In this document: one piece after another, positions 1 through 8,115 of the stretch | How positions within the stretch are numbered: the first letter of the stretch is position 1 | Layout of the letters: each line of letters opens with the position of its first letter | Assembly (NCBI GenBank): GCA_964477065.1 | Contig: CAYZCU010000012.1 | Location: 1-24,096, forward strand | Direction: 5' to 3' | Source: 2-02-FULL-43-11-A sp964477065 | GTDB taxonomy: Bacteria > Patescibacteriota > Microgenomatia > UBA1406 > HO2-37-13b | DNA: 24,096 bases | Translations under genes and position numbers: made by a program | The notes under the pieces: model-generated | The model's input: the letters and a program-made list of their open reading frames with translations, nothing else | Told to the model about the DNA's origin: nothing | Database searches by the model: none

Positions 1-128
1 TAAAATGAGACAGAGCTATAAGGACGCTGGGGTACCAGACCAACATGCTCCGCCAAATTGTTGACATCAGCGATTTAGATGAATAATGAACGCCTGATAC
101 GGTTAGATAATCTCAAAAGCATGTATCA

Positions 129-626
129 ATGATTAACATAGATAAACTTCCTTCAAATGCTGAGAAATTTCAAGACTTAATTCTTTTTGCACGTGATGTA
201 TTAAAGATATGTGAAGAAGCTGGGATAAGACCTATCGCCTACGGAAGTCTCGTATTTTTTGGCTATACTCAAGACAACCAACTCACAGTAGACGACATTG
301 ACCTTCTGGTTCCAGAGAAATTTTTTGAAACAATCATGAAACTTCTTGCCAAAAGCTCTATTGAATATACCTACTCAAAAAAATGGCACTCTATTTTAAT
401 TTCTCGAGATGACTTGAAAATAGAAATAGACGCGATTGAATTCTGGCAAAAGGATCTACCCGATGACTTTGAAGAGCTACGTTTTAGCGAAGTCACTTTC
501 AAAGCAGTAAGTCTCAAGAGCCTCAAAACTATTTATTGGAATTCGTCTCAATTCAGTCAGGACGTTCCTGTTGATAAGCCAGCTAAGTATCGTGAAAAGT
601 TTGAAACATTGGATAGGATTAATTAA
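129..626 (+). CDS. nucleotidyltransferase-like protein
   Basis: The protein has 165 residues and resembles a minimal Pol-beta-fold nucleotidyltransferase. A Gly-Ser pair at residues 39-40 (AYGSLVFFGY) is followed about 15 residues later by VDDIDLLVP, giving the two metal-binding aspartates D56 and D58. A third acidic residue sits in the strand KIEIDAIEF (around D101). This is the hG[GS]...DhD pattern of the superfamily. Such stand-alone proteins include the toxin halves of MNT/HEPN and AbiEii-like systems and resistance nucleotidyltransferases. No HEPN or antitoxin partner is visible: upstream there are only about 128 bases to the window edge, and the next gene is unrelated. Substrate and role are therefore unknown. 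The start is the first in-frame ATG; no Shine-Dalgarno is seen before it. A TTGACA at 61-66 could be part of its promoter but no good -10 box follows. Confidence 0.62.
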   Translation: MINIDKLPSNAEKFQDLILFARDVLKICEEAGIRPIAYGSLVFFGYTQDNQLTVDDIDLLVPEKFFETIMKLLAKSSIEYTYSKKWHSILISRDDLKIEIDAIEFWQKDLPDDFEELRFSEVTFKAVSLKSLKTIYWNSSQFSQDVPVDKPAKYREKFETLDRIN

Positions 627-670
627 CATCACGATCCAGACCATTGAGCACCTCCCAACATAACAGTATC

Positions 671-679
671 TGATATACT
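671..679 (+). promoter_or_regulatory. extended -10 promoter, leaderless start of the 686 gene
   Basis: TGA followed by TATACT (674-679) is an extended -10 box. Only six bases separate it from the ATG at 686, so the transcript should begin at or next to the start codon. There is no good -35 box. Confidence 0.6.
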
Positions 680-685
680 TTTGAT

Positions 686-1081
686 ATGCCAAAAAAAACA
701 CAATCAAAAACACCTGCGCCGAATAAAAAAAGAACAGCTTCTAAATCCCAAAAAACATACACAGAGCTGATGCTCTGCCATCTGAGTGGTTTAGCGATGT
801 ATGTGTTTCCATTTGGGCATTTGATCCTGCCGTTTTTGATTTGGCAGTTGAAGAAGGGGGAGGTTCCTGCGCTTGATGCACATGGGAAAGAGGTTATGAA
901 TTTCCAAATTTCGATGACGATTTATGGAATTGTGGCCTTTGTGCTCGTGTTTATGCTGGTTGGTGTGCCGTTAATCATAGCGCTCATGGTGCTTCATATC
1001 GTGCTTGTCATTCGTGGTGCTCTGATGGCAAATGAAGGAAAGTTTTATTCATATCCGTTCACAATTCATTTTCTAAAATAA
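686..1081 (+). CDS. DUF4870 domain membrane protein
   Basis: A 131-residue membrane protein. After a lysine-rich, alanine/proline-containing cytoplasmic N-terminus of about 28 residues it follows the DUF4870 pattern: HLSGLAMYVFPFGHLILPFLIW, a short charged loop (KKGEVPALDAHGKEVMNFQ) and two more hydrophobic segments ending near residue 118. The DAHGKEVMNFQIS stretch is the family's best conserved part. DUF4870 proteins are related to the Tic20-like fold but have no established bacterial function. The start is fixed by the extended -10 box six bases upstream. A reverse-strand reading frame over its beginning is only a shadow. The gene appears to be a single-gene unit, followed by a new promoter at 1116-1144. 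Confidence 0.8.
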   Translation: MPKKTQSKTPAPNKKRTASKSQKTYTELMLCHLSGLAMYVFPFGHLILPFLIWQLKKGEVPALDAHGKEVMNFQISMTIYGIVAFVLVFMLVGVPLIIALMVLHIVLVIRGALMANEGKFYSYPFTIHFLK

Positions 1082-1115
1082 TCCGCGCGCGAAGCATTGG
1101 TAGGCTGATTTTTGC

Positions 1116-1144
1116 TTGACTTGGTATGCTATTTAGCATAGAAT
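1116..1144 (+). promoter_or_regulatory. canonical -35/-10 promoter for the 1151 gene
   Basis: TTGACT (1116-1121), 17-base spacer, TAGAAT (1139-1144), then six bases to the ATG at 1151. This is the clearest leaderless arrangement with both hexamers in the window. Confidence 0.75.
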
Positions 1145-1150
1145 CAATAT

Positions 1151-2572
1151 ATGGATGGCAATAATTACGATGAGATTCGTCGTCAGATGGATGGTACTAC
1201 ACCCCCTGATGTAAAAAAGCATATATGGCCAGAATTTCCAACATTTACTAGAGCACATGCACCGGCAGAGGAATCTAAACCAGTAGAAGAACCCACACCG
1301 ACAGAAGATCCCGCACCGGTAGGGCATCCTGAACCTGCAGAAGATCTTGCTCCACCATCTGTAGAACAACCAGCGAGTGATCCTTTCGCCATGTCAGCTG
1401 AAGATAGAGCCTTTTGGGACAAGCAATCTGGCAAAACATCAGATCTACCGCAGACTCCAGTGCCCGCACCCGAGCCTGCCCCAATAATCCCTTCCCAAGA
1501 ACCAGATCAACTCACTCAACCACAGCCAACCTTCGACTCTCAACCAGCTCAGCGTCAACGTATGAAAGATGCACTTCAACAAGCTCGCGAACATGGGAAA
1601 GAAGTGAAAGGGGAGGGGAGTGTTTTCGATCGGCTGATCCGCGCAAAAGACAGAGCCAAAAGCGCACTATCGAAGATAACAACAGTGCTTATTGAGAAAG
1701 GCCAAGTCGTAACTAAACCGATTGAAGACACGCATGCACTGTTAGTCGGATTGCGCGATAGCCCAACCATCCGAGAACAAGTAACTGACATCGCCGTCGA
1801 GACAACGCGCGAGGTCATCGATATCCCATTTTCCGTAGCTCAAAGAGGCCTTGAACTGATGATTGCGACGCCTATTCGCATAGGGGACCGATCATTTGTC
1901 CCCCTTGATGAGGCTATCAAGACTGCATCCGCAGTCGAGTCAGGGATCAAAACAACAGCCCGCAATGCTATGGAGCTTGCCATGATGACTGCCAGAGGCA
2001 TACGAAATAGGCTCCAAGATACCATTGATATAGTCCACATCGCTCATAACATCACCCAATCTCGGCTTATGGACAACATTGCCAAAGATGCACGCACTGT
2101 TCGTGCTGGCATAGATGCCGTTCAAACAGGTGCGAGCATTGCGATTGATATTCTGAGAAAATTGGAAGATCTTTCAATTGATACATATAATGGTCTTGAG
2201 AAAAAAGGGGTTAATCTTGAAGCACTTGCGAAAAAGAAGCGCCGTGACGCTCTTCCAGTCCTAACAAGACTTTTTAATAATCAGCGCGCACTTTTTGGAA
2301 TACGTGATTTGGCATCCACAGAGCCTGCTCCTAATAATCCTCTTTCCACGCCAAGTTTTTATGAACTTGCGCAACGTATCAAACCAAACGCCGATCAGCC
2401 ACAAGCCGACAAACCGGAGGCATTTCCAACTGGACCTGTCACTTCAAGCTCTGACCCTCGATTTGAACAACTCTCACCATTTGAAAAGGCAGTTATTCTT
2501 AACAACGAAAAACTACCTCCACCAGCATCAGCATTACCAACTGACCATCCACTTAATCAAAACATTATATGA
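1151..2572 (+). CDS. hypothetical proline-rich, helical protein
   Basis: A 473-residue protein I do not recognise. Residues about 30-140 are rich in Pro, Glu, Ala and Thr (repeated EEPTPTEDPAP-like stretches) and look disordered. Residues about 140-370 are charged and amphipathic with long predicted helices and no convincing membrane segment. The C-terminal 90 residues are again Pro/Gln rich. There are no cysteines and no signal peptide, so it is probably cytoplasmic. The start at 1151 is supported by the canonical promoter ending six bases earlier. Its TGA stop overlaps the ATG of the next gene (ATGA), so the two are translationally coupled and probably act together. Codon use looks like the neighbours. 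A scaffold or structural role is possible but is a guess. Confidence 0.72.
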   Translation: MDGNNYDEIRRQMDGTTPPDVKKHIWPEFPTFTRAHAPAEESKPVEEPTPTEDPAPVGHPEPAEDLAPPSVEQPASDPFAMSAEDRAFWDKQSGKTSDLPQTPVPAPEPAPIIPSQEPDQLTQPQPTFDSQPAQRQRMKDALQQAREHGKEVKGEGSVFDRLIRAKDRAKSALSKITTVLIEKGQVVTKPIEDTHALLVGLRDSPTIREQVTDIAVETTREVIDIPFSVAQRGLELMIATPIRIGDRSFVPLDEAIKTASAVESGIKTTARNAMELAMMTARGIRNRLQDTIDIVHIAHNITQSRLMDNIAKDARTVRAGIDAVQTGASIAIDILRKLEDLSIDTYNGLEKKGVNLEALAKKKRRDALPVLTRLFNNQRALFGIRDLASTEPAPNNPLSTPSFYELAQRIKPNADQPQADKPEAFPTGPVTSSSDPRFEQLSPFEKAVILNNEKLPPPASALPTDHPLNQNII

Positions 2573-3006
2573 CCACACCACTGACGAAAGACGAATTTAT
2601 TGCACGCATCAAAGATGCTGGTTTTGAACCTGATCTGGAACATGTGCTTGTCACAATGGTACATGATGCGCCTGAGGTGACTGATGAGCTCATTCATGCT
2701 GTTGCAGATGTTGCTGAGATGCACAATGAAAACCTCGCCATTTCAGCTGATGTTTTGTTGAAGGAAGCAGATATTTTGGAAAATCTTTCGCTTGAATTGG
2801 AAGCAGTTGAAGAGGAACACCGCGCTGATGAACTTGAAGGTATCTACGCAGATCTGATCGGGGAGGGGAGTGAGCCTTCACAAGAACCCGATGATGCAAC
2901 CCAGCCGACAGATCAGCCATCACAACCTGCCAAACCAGCTTCAGATGACGAAATGACGCAACTGCAAAGCTACATTGATTCTCTCAAAGAAACGCCTGCA
3001 GAATAG
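2569..3006 (+). CDS. hypothetical acidic protein, coupled to the 473-residue protein
   Basis: A 145-residue, strongly acidic protein of unknown function. Residues 1-110 look helical (LTKDEFIARIKDAGF, then DELIHAVADVAEMHNENLA), and the rest is a Pro/Gln/Ser/Asp-rich tail that resembles the disordered parts of the preceding protein. It has no cysteine, signal peptide or membrane segment. Its ATG overlaps the upstream stop as ATGA, which places it in the same operon and implies coupled translation. It ends 21 bases before the stop of the convergent operon on the other strand. The short gap contains GGTC-TCT-GACC, too small to call a terminator. Confidence 0.68.
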   Translation: MTTPLTKDEFIARIKDAGFEPDLEHVLVTMVHDAPEVTDELIHAVADVAEMHNENLAISADVLLKEADILENLSLELEAVEEEHRADELEGIYADLIGEGSEPSQEPDDATQPTDQPSQPAKPASDDEMTQLQSYIDSLKETPAE

Positions 3007-3027
3007 GTCTCTGACCAGACATATAGG

Positions 3028-3699
3028 CTATTTCTGGCGTGCAGACGATTGCTTGATTGCTTCTATGACCGTGGACAGATCAAGCGCATCTATATGACGA
3101 TTGACATTGAAATCACACGGCAGATCAAGCTCATATAAGCTTTCCAAAGACTGTCCTGTACTGAGCTTCACAACCTCACGCTTCGTCAAGCGATCAAACG
3201 CACTTTCTGCCTCGTCTGATGTCTCATAATCAGCGATACACTGACCAAAATCAACACCGTTGACGACTGAATCGTCATTGAGATCTTGTTGGGCAGGGGA
3301 GGAGCAGAAGGTGGGGGAGGCAGTTAACTCATCTAGAGCCCCATATGTTTGGGCTGGAGCAACAATATTAATGGGAAGGAGGCAGGCTTCATTTTTCGTG
3401 ACTTCAAGTTCACGAATAATATCCTTTTCAGCTTGAATTTTATCAGCTGTATATGAATCACCTGTGAGAACAATCCCAAATTCCTGTGTATCTGGATAAA
3501 AAGTCATATCAGCAACACGACTTGAACCAAACTTTATACTTTTTTCAGACAAGTTATCACCGAGTATATTTTTGAAAGGTATATTGTTGATTGACATCTG
3601 ATCACTTTTGAGAGATACGGCATAGACATAATGTGAATGTGTTATGAAACCTATACAGAGCAGAATTGCTACATAAGACATCTTCTTTATAGTGTTCAT
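3028..3699 (-). CDS. secreted protein with two dockerin-like calcium loops
   Basis: Read from the ATG at 3699 (223 residues) the protein begins with a typical signal peptide: MNTIKKMSYV, a hydrophobic stretch and a VYA site near residue 27. The middle is unrecognised. The C-terminal half carries two loops with EF-hand spacing as in dockerins: residues 139-150 (DLNDDSVVNGVD) and 196-207 (DFNVNRHIDALD), each with acidic or Asn ligands at positions 1, 3, 5, 9 and 12 and followed by a helix. Dockerins bind Ca2+ and dock onto cohesins; no cohesin is visible here. An upstream in-frame ATG at 3729 would add ten residues that spoil the signal peptide, and the ATG at 3699 overlaps the TGA of the preceding gene (ATGA), which supports the shorter form. 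It is the second gene of the envelope operon. Confidence 0.75.
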   Translation of the reverse strand: MNTIKKMSYVAILLCIGFITHSHYVYAVSLKSDQMSINNIPFKNILGDNLSEKSIKFGSSRVADMTFYPDTQEFGIVLTGDSYTADKIQAEKDIIRELEVTKNEACLLPINIVAPAQTYGALDELTASPTFCSSPAQQDLNDDSVVNGVDFGQCIADYETSDEAESAFDRLTKREVVKLSTGQSLESLYELDLPCDFNVNRHIDALDLSTVIEAIKQSSARQK

Positions 3700-6362
3700 C
3701 TTGCTGGGCAGGCAGCACCACCGCTGCAACTTTTATACTGTTCGCACGTTATGTATCCGCACATATATGCAGTGTGACACCATGGGAGATATCCGGCTGA
3801 ATTATATTTCGCACGTGCTATGCTCAGATTGTTATCTACGTTTAAGACTTGATTGACACAAGCTTGTGTATTTGCATTTTCAGTACAGATAGGCCCTTTT
3901 GTTTTCACTGGTAGATTTTGATACTGTTTGAATGAAGCATATTTAGGCTCAACACATGGACCGTAGCTATTACCTCTGGCGTCAGTTACCTTCATTATCA
4001 TGTTGACTTGCAACAACCCAAGAGAATATTCGTATGTATGACAGGCATTACCGTTTTCATCTCGTTTTGTGTAGTTACCACTACATTTATCGCCTAGATG
4101 CAAACATGCCTTACGTGGTGCAGATATTCGACCTCCAGACTCATTATGACAAATTGCAGACATTTTTTTAACAACATCATCTCCAAGATCCCCAAATGAC
4201 ACACTCAATTTAGCTAAGCTACAATTATGCCCTTCTGAGGTAATATATACACATTTCCCAATTGTATGCTTATCCGGATCTGGATCTGGCGTCGGATCGG
4301 GCTCTTTGCCATCTGCTGTCGTGAGCTCATACGTCACTCGCGCATTCTTTGAGGCTCGCATGATACACACCTGAGACCCTGCGACACCACCTCCAGCGGG
4401 ATCATTTTCCACACGACCACCTGCACACGACGTAGCGTAGGCTTTGTACGTCCCGCCGTCGATAAATGCGACATTGCGCACATATACCTGGTATGTATTG
4501 ATCGGAGCTTTGAAACGAACGATACGTTTTTCCTGCGAACCATTAAAAATAAACGTTTGCTCTGATTGTCCGCTCTGGATCAGGGGATTAGGGAAGATTT
4601 GAGCAGATTTGATCTTAGAATTTTTATTGATCACTTCCACGCAGATGCCATCACTGCCATCTTCGAGCGCCTCACAGCTTGACTTTGGATCAGGACTATC
4701 TGTCGGTCCTGGCGTCGGATCTGGCTCTTTCCCATCTTTGTAGTAGCACACATTTCCGCTCAAACCTTCAACAAGATTTGGTACACCGCCGGCATCCTTA
4801 CACGTCTTTTCAGTTGGCTGTTCATCATAGACTCCATCCTTTTTATTGACGAGAAATAGAATAGGAAGTTGATTCTTCTTTCCAGCTTCAACCTTCCACT
4901 CTGCATTGTCACATCGATCCCACAGCTCATATCCTCGATCTGATATACCACTTATGCTCACTGAATAATTTCCTGGAGCCAGATCTTCGAAATTTGCATG
5001 CCCTTCACGCTTTCCAACTTGAATAGGATCATATTTCTTGCCTTTGCATGGTCCTGACTCGCACGTAGCTTTGAGCTTGAATGGGCTCAGATAGAGTGGC
5101 CTTTGCTCTCCAGTCTGCTGGCGAGTACATGAACCAGGTTTATTTGAAGCGATATCATCTTTGTCCCAGATAGGTGTATTTTGCGGATAATTCAGCGCCT
5201 CCACACGAACCTCCATGCTACCAACGCCTGATGTGGCAGGCTCGACAATCCATCCATAGGTTGTGTTGACATTGCAGTCAATACGAAAATTGTCAATTTT
5301 GAGGCCATTTGACGAGTTTTGTGCAATTGCGTTGTTCATACGGTCAAGATCATCGGGGAGGGGACACCCACGTGTTGAGCCCGGAGCCTGATCACAAAAA
5401 ACACTCTTGACCGCATAGCCCTCGGGAAGTTTCCCCAGCGTCACAGAAGCCTGCGCTCCTTGCGGATAATACGACGTTCCTGTGGGATCAAACGGCATCG
5501 GATCAATTGTAAACGAGTTTGTTGATAAGCCATTTTGATTCAGCTGAAGTACATTGTTTCGATCATTCGTCACCGTAAGAACAGTGCCTCCAAGCTCAGC
5601 TAAGGGAAGGGGAGTGCCCTTTGAACCTTTGTAGACATGCGATGTTGAGGTATATGGGCAGGAAGTTTGGGTGGGCACGGTGGTTGGGGCTGGTGTTGGT
5701 GCTGGTGAGAGTGTCGATGGACTGTTTGTCAAAACCCACCCGTACGTCACATCAACCCCACAATTCACCCGAAATCCTTCAATCCGCGAGCCATCCTCAA
5801 GCCCTGATGCAATGCGCTGATTGAGCGCATCAATAACAGATTGCTCGGGACAGCCTTTTATACCGCGATTCGTACAAAAAACGCTTTTGACCTTCCACTG
5901 CGTCCTGTCATACCCCTCAAGAGAAAGTGAGGCGGGATCATTTTCTGCGTAATTTGTCTTGCGCTCAGGATCAAAGGGAAACTCCCCATTAAGGTAATGC
6001 CTTTGCGAACGATCATTTTCATCAAGTACCAACGCGCCACCTCGATCATTGACGACTCTCATTTGCCCAATCTCCGTCGGTGCAAAGAAAATTGGCTCAG
6101 CTTCCTTGTAGACGTGCGTAAATGACTGATACGTACACGATCCTTCCGGTGGGGAAGCGGGGGAGTTGTCAGAGGGATTTTGAGAGCCTGATCCTGTGCC
6201 CGTGCCTGGGATTTGGGCTTCAGAGCGCGTCGCCTCGCGCTGAGGAGCTTTAAGTCGAGTCACACCCAAAGCCACACCAACGGTCAAAACGACAACAGCG
6301 ATGGCAGTAAGGATTGTTGCAATCTCCCCGCGCTGTGAGCGCGTGTGTGATTTCGGGATCAT
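3696..6362 (-). CDS. large membrane-anchored surface protein with C-terminal lysozyme-like domain
   Basis: An 888-residue protein read from the ATG at 6362. Residues 14-34 form one membrane segment or uncleaved signal after a basic start (MIPKSHTRSQRGEIATIL). Two homologous modules follow at about 76-212 and 235-374; both contain a HVYK motif, a ND-R motif, FDP, VKSVFC and end in TYGW. Residues about 381-505 resemble a transthyretin/SpaA-like sandwich (ANFEDLAPGNYSVSIS). Pro/Asp/Thr linkers separate the parts. The last 190 residues look like a lysozyme/SLT fold: ICHNESGG (candidate catalytic Glu about 741), YSLGLLQVNM (about 780-788), and NLSIARAKYNSAGY. Many cysteines suggest disulfides outside the membrane. 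The start is supported by a TATACT box six bases upstream; an ATG at 6425 would lie upstream of that promoter. It is the first gene of a two-gene operon with the dockerin-like protein. The enzyme role is inferred from motifs only. Confidence 0.72.
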   Translation of the reverse strand: MIPKSHTRSQRGEIATILTAIAVVVLTVGVALGVTRLKAPQREATRSEAQIPGTGTGSGSQNPSDNSPASPPEGSCTYQSFTHVYKEAEPIFFAPTEIGQMRVVNDRGGALVLDENDRSQRHYLNGEFPFDPERKTNYAENDPASLSLEGYDRTQWKVKSVFCTNRGIKGCPEQSVIDALNQRIASGLEDGSRIEGFRVNCGVDVTYGWVLTNSPSTLSPAPTPAPTTVPTQTSCPYTSTSHVYKGSKGTPLPLAELGGTVLTVTNDRNNVLQLNQNGLSTNSFTIDPMPFDPTGTSYYPQGAQASVTLGKLPEGYAVKSVFCDQAPGSTRGCPLPDDLDRMNNAIAQNSSNGLKIDNFRIDCNVNTTYGWIVEPATSGVGSMEVRVEALNYPQNTPIWDKDDIASNKPGSCTRQQTGEQRPLYLSPFKLKATCESGPCKGKKYDPIQVGKREGHANFEDLAPGNYSVSISGISDRGYELWDRCDNAEWKVEAGKKNQLPILFLVNKKDGVYDEQPTEKTCKDAGGVPNLVEGLSGNVCYYKDGKEPDPTPGPTDSPDPKSSCEALEDGSDGICVEVINKNSKIKSAQIFPNPLIQSGQSEQTFIFNGSQEKRIVRFKAPINTYQVYVRNVAFIDGGTYKAYATSCAGGRVENDPAGGGVAGSQVCIMRASKNARVTYELTTADGKEPDPTPDPDPDKHTIGKCVYITSEGHNCSLAKLSVSFGDLGDDVVKKMSAICHNESGGRISAPRKACLHLGDKCSGNYTKRDENGNACHTYEYSLGLLQVNMIMKVTDARGNSYGPCVEPKYASFKQYQNLPVKTKGPICTENANTQACVNQVLNVDNNLSIARAKYNSAGYLPWCHTAYMCGYITCEQYKSCSGGAACPAR

Positions 6363-6367
6363 AGAAC

Positions 6368-6399
6368 CAGTATACAACATCGGGTGTGCAACATCGGGA
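6368..6399 (-). repeat. left arm of a 32-bp inverted duplicated promoter region
   Basis: These 32 bases are the exact reverse complement of 6592-6623. The unit holds two direct copies of CCCGATGTTG 14 bases apart and ends in TATACT (here 6369-6374, minus strand), six bases before the ATG at 6362. A second matching block, GTCCTACGCTCA, lies at 6407-6418 (minus) and 6552-6563 (plus). The repeats next to the -10 box could be operators. Confidence 0.8.
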
Positions 6400-6591
6400 G
6401 GAATTTTGAGCGTAGGACTTGACAAAGTCCCTCCAAACAGGCTGTTGGAACAAGCCAGCGATATATGAAAAAATCCTCACCCTTCAAGAAGCAGTAGAGC
6501 GCCGCAGAGCCAGTTCCGGACCTTGGCATCAGCTCGAAAACACCATTTCACGTCCTACGCTCATTTGTACGGAGGCGCAGGCTCGCGCCCG

Positions 6592-6623
6592 TCCCGATGT
6601 TGCACACCCGATGTTGTATACTG
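6592..6623 (+). repeat. right arm of the 32-bp inverted duplicated promoter region
   Basis: Identical in the plus direction to the minus-strand left arm at 6368-6399. Its TATACT (6617-6622) ends five bases before the xseA ATG at 6628, so xseA is probably leaderless and shares its control sequence with the divergent surface-protein operon. The 133 bases between the outer blocks (6419-6551) hold no gene that I can support. Confidence 0.8.
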
Positions 6624-6627
6624 AACC

Positions 6628-7827
6628 ATGGCCGAAATCACACCCATCTTTTCCGTCACGGAACTTCACGAGATGCTCAACATGCACCTCGCCCTCCTAG
6701 GCGAAATGACTATCGAGGGGGAGATTAGCGAGCTTAAGCCCAGCGGAACACAGTGGCTCTACATCACCATCAAAGATGCCTCTTCAGTGATCAAACTCTT
6801 TGCTACACAATGGGAGATCAACAACTGGAAGGGCCTTGATACGGGAATGAGAGTTCATGTTTCGGGCATTGCCCGAACATACGCGCCCTATGGGACATTG
6901 AGCATTTCAGCATCCCGCATAGTCCCAGCAGGGGAGGGGGCTCACAAACAAGCCTTCGAAAAATTGAAAAAACAGCTTGAAACTGAGGGGCTCTTTGACG
7001 TATCTCGCAAGCGAGAACTCCCTCCATTTCCGCAGAAAATTGGCCTCATCACAGCAAAACATTCGCAGGCCTACAACGATTTCGTCAAAGTACTTGCACA
7101 TCGCATGGGAGGCATCTCCATCCTTTTTGCACCTGTCCAAGTTCAAGGCGAAGCATCGCCTGCGTTGATCTGCCAGGCCATACAGTATTTCAATCGCCAC
7201 CACCCAGATCTGGATGCGCTGATCATCTGCCGGGGTGGGGGATCGCAAGAAGACTTACAAGCATTCAACGATGAGGCTGTTGCACGGGCGATTTTTGCAA
7301 GCACCATTCCCACGATCACGGGCATTGGGCACGAAGGAGACACATCCCTTGCGGATCTTGTTGCAGATGTACGCGCCTCGACGCCCTCAAATTCCGCAGA
7401 ACTGCTCGTGCGCGAGCGGGAAGCAGTGCTTCAACATATCCATATGCTTACCATGCGAATGGATCGGGCTGTCATGACAGACTTAACGATGAAGCAACAT
7501 ATCGCACATCAAGCGCAAACCCGTCTCGCGCATGCGCTGATGACGACAATCAACACTATGAGGGCCCGAATCGACGCCTTTTATTCAACTCAAACCACAC
7601 TCACCCAGCGCTTGAAGCAAGCCAACGAGCACCACGCCCACTTGGTCAGACTTCTGAGCTCACTTGATCCACATACCATCTTGGCAAAAGGCTACAGCAT
7701 CACGCGCACTGCCAATGGTACACTCATAAGAAGTATCTCTGAGGCTCCAGCTGGATTATCCGTCGTCACACACGTACAAGATGGTACAATATACTCGAAT
7801 GTTACATCTGCCCAGCAAAACACGTAG
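6628..7827 (+). CDS. xseA: exodeoxyribonuclease VII large subunit
   Basis: XseA is the catalytic subunit of exonuclease VII, which degrades single-stranded DNA to short oligonucleotides with XseB and acts in repair. The protein is 399 residues, slightly shorter than the usual 400-450. Residues 1-100 are the OB-fold DNA-binding domain (VTELHEMLNMHLALLGEMTIEGEIS opens it; cited as its first residues from position 10). The catalytic core follows, with FPQKIGLIT at 135-141, the CRGGGSQEDL glycine-rich loop at 201-210 and GIGHEGDTSLADLVADVRAS at 232-251, the family's signature. The C-terminal part is a coiled-coil-rich arm ending in the ILAKGYSITR motif. It is followed by xseB 33 bases later, the normal gene pair. 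The start is fixed by the -10 box five bases upstream. Confidence 0.95.
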   Translation: MAEITPIFSVTELHEMLNMHLALLGEMTIEGEISELKPSGTQWLYITIKDASSVIKLFATQWEINNWKGLDTGMRVHVSGIARTYAPYGTLSISASRIVPAGEGAHKQAFEKLKKQLETEGLFDVSRKRELPPFPQKIGLITAKHSQAYNDFVKVLAHRMGGISILFAPVQVQGEASPALICQAIQYFNRHHPDLDALIICRGGGSQEDLQAFNDEAVARAIFASTIPTITGIGHEGDTSLADLVADVRASTPSNSAELLVREREAVLQHIHMLTMRMDRAVMTDLTMKQHIAHQAQTRLAHALMTTINTMRARIDAFYSTQTTLTQRLKQANEHHAHLVRLLSSLDPHTILAKGYSITRTANGTLIRSISEAPAGLSVVTHVQDGTIYSNVTSAQQNT

Positions 7828-7860
7828 CATTCACCAAAAAAAGTAACATCCTCATACATC

Positions 7861-8115
7861 ATGACCAAACACACTGAACCAACACTCAAAGATGCTTTTG
7901 ATGAACTTGAGAAGATAACCCAGGCCCTTGAAAGAGGGGCTAGTGATCTGGAACAGAGCATTCCACAGCTCAAAAAAGGGCATGAGCTGGCCTCATTTCT
8001 CAAACAAAAATTACAAAAAATTGAGCATGACATTCAGGAAGTAACTCTTTCCTTTGATAAAAATGACCGCGCAAAAAATTCACCACAATCAGCTCCAGAC
8101 GATGACACCATCTAA
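7861..8115 (+). CDS. xseB: exodeoxyribonuclease VII small subunit
   Basis: An 84-residue XseB. The core LKDAFDELEKITQALERG, then LEQSIPQLKKGHELASFLK, is the two-helix hairpin typical of the family and binds the XseA arm to form the holoenzyme. A short Ser/Asp/Pro tail follows. It lies 33 bases after xseA in the same direction and overlaps the start of the pseudouridine synthase gene by 14 bases, so the three form an operon. No Shine-Dalgarno is evident before the ATG. A TACAAT sequence inside the end of xseA (about 7784) could supply an extra promoter, but this is weak. Confidence 0.92.
   Translation: MTKHTEPTLKDAFDELEKITQALERGASDLEQSIPQLKKGHELASFLKQKLQKIEHDIQEVTLSFDKNDRAKNSPQSAPDDDTI

Noticed and set aside
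1..128. Possible end of an upstream gene (open frame to 64, and a frame ending MLRQIVDISDLDE at 84)
   Set aside because: The second frame has a stop at 6-8 and no start before 45, leaving 13 codons; the first has no recognisable sequence. No gene end can be supported.
6419..6700. 93-codon plus-strand frame across the divergent promoter region
   Set aside because: It runs through both halves of the xseA promoter and into xseA in another frame, with no family-like sequence.
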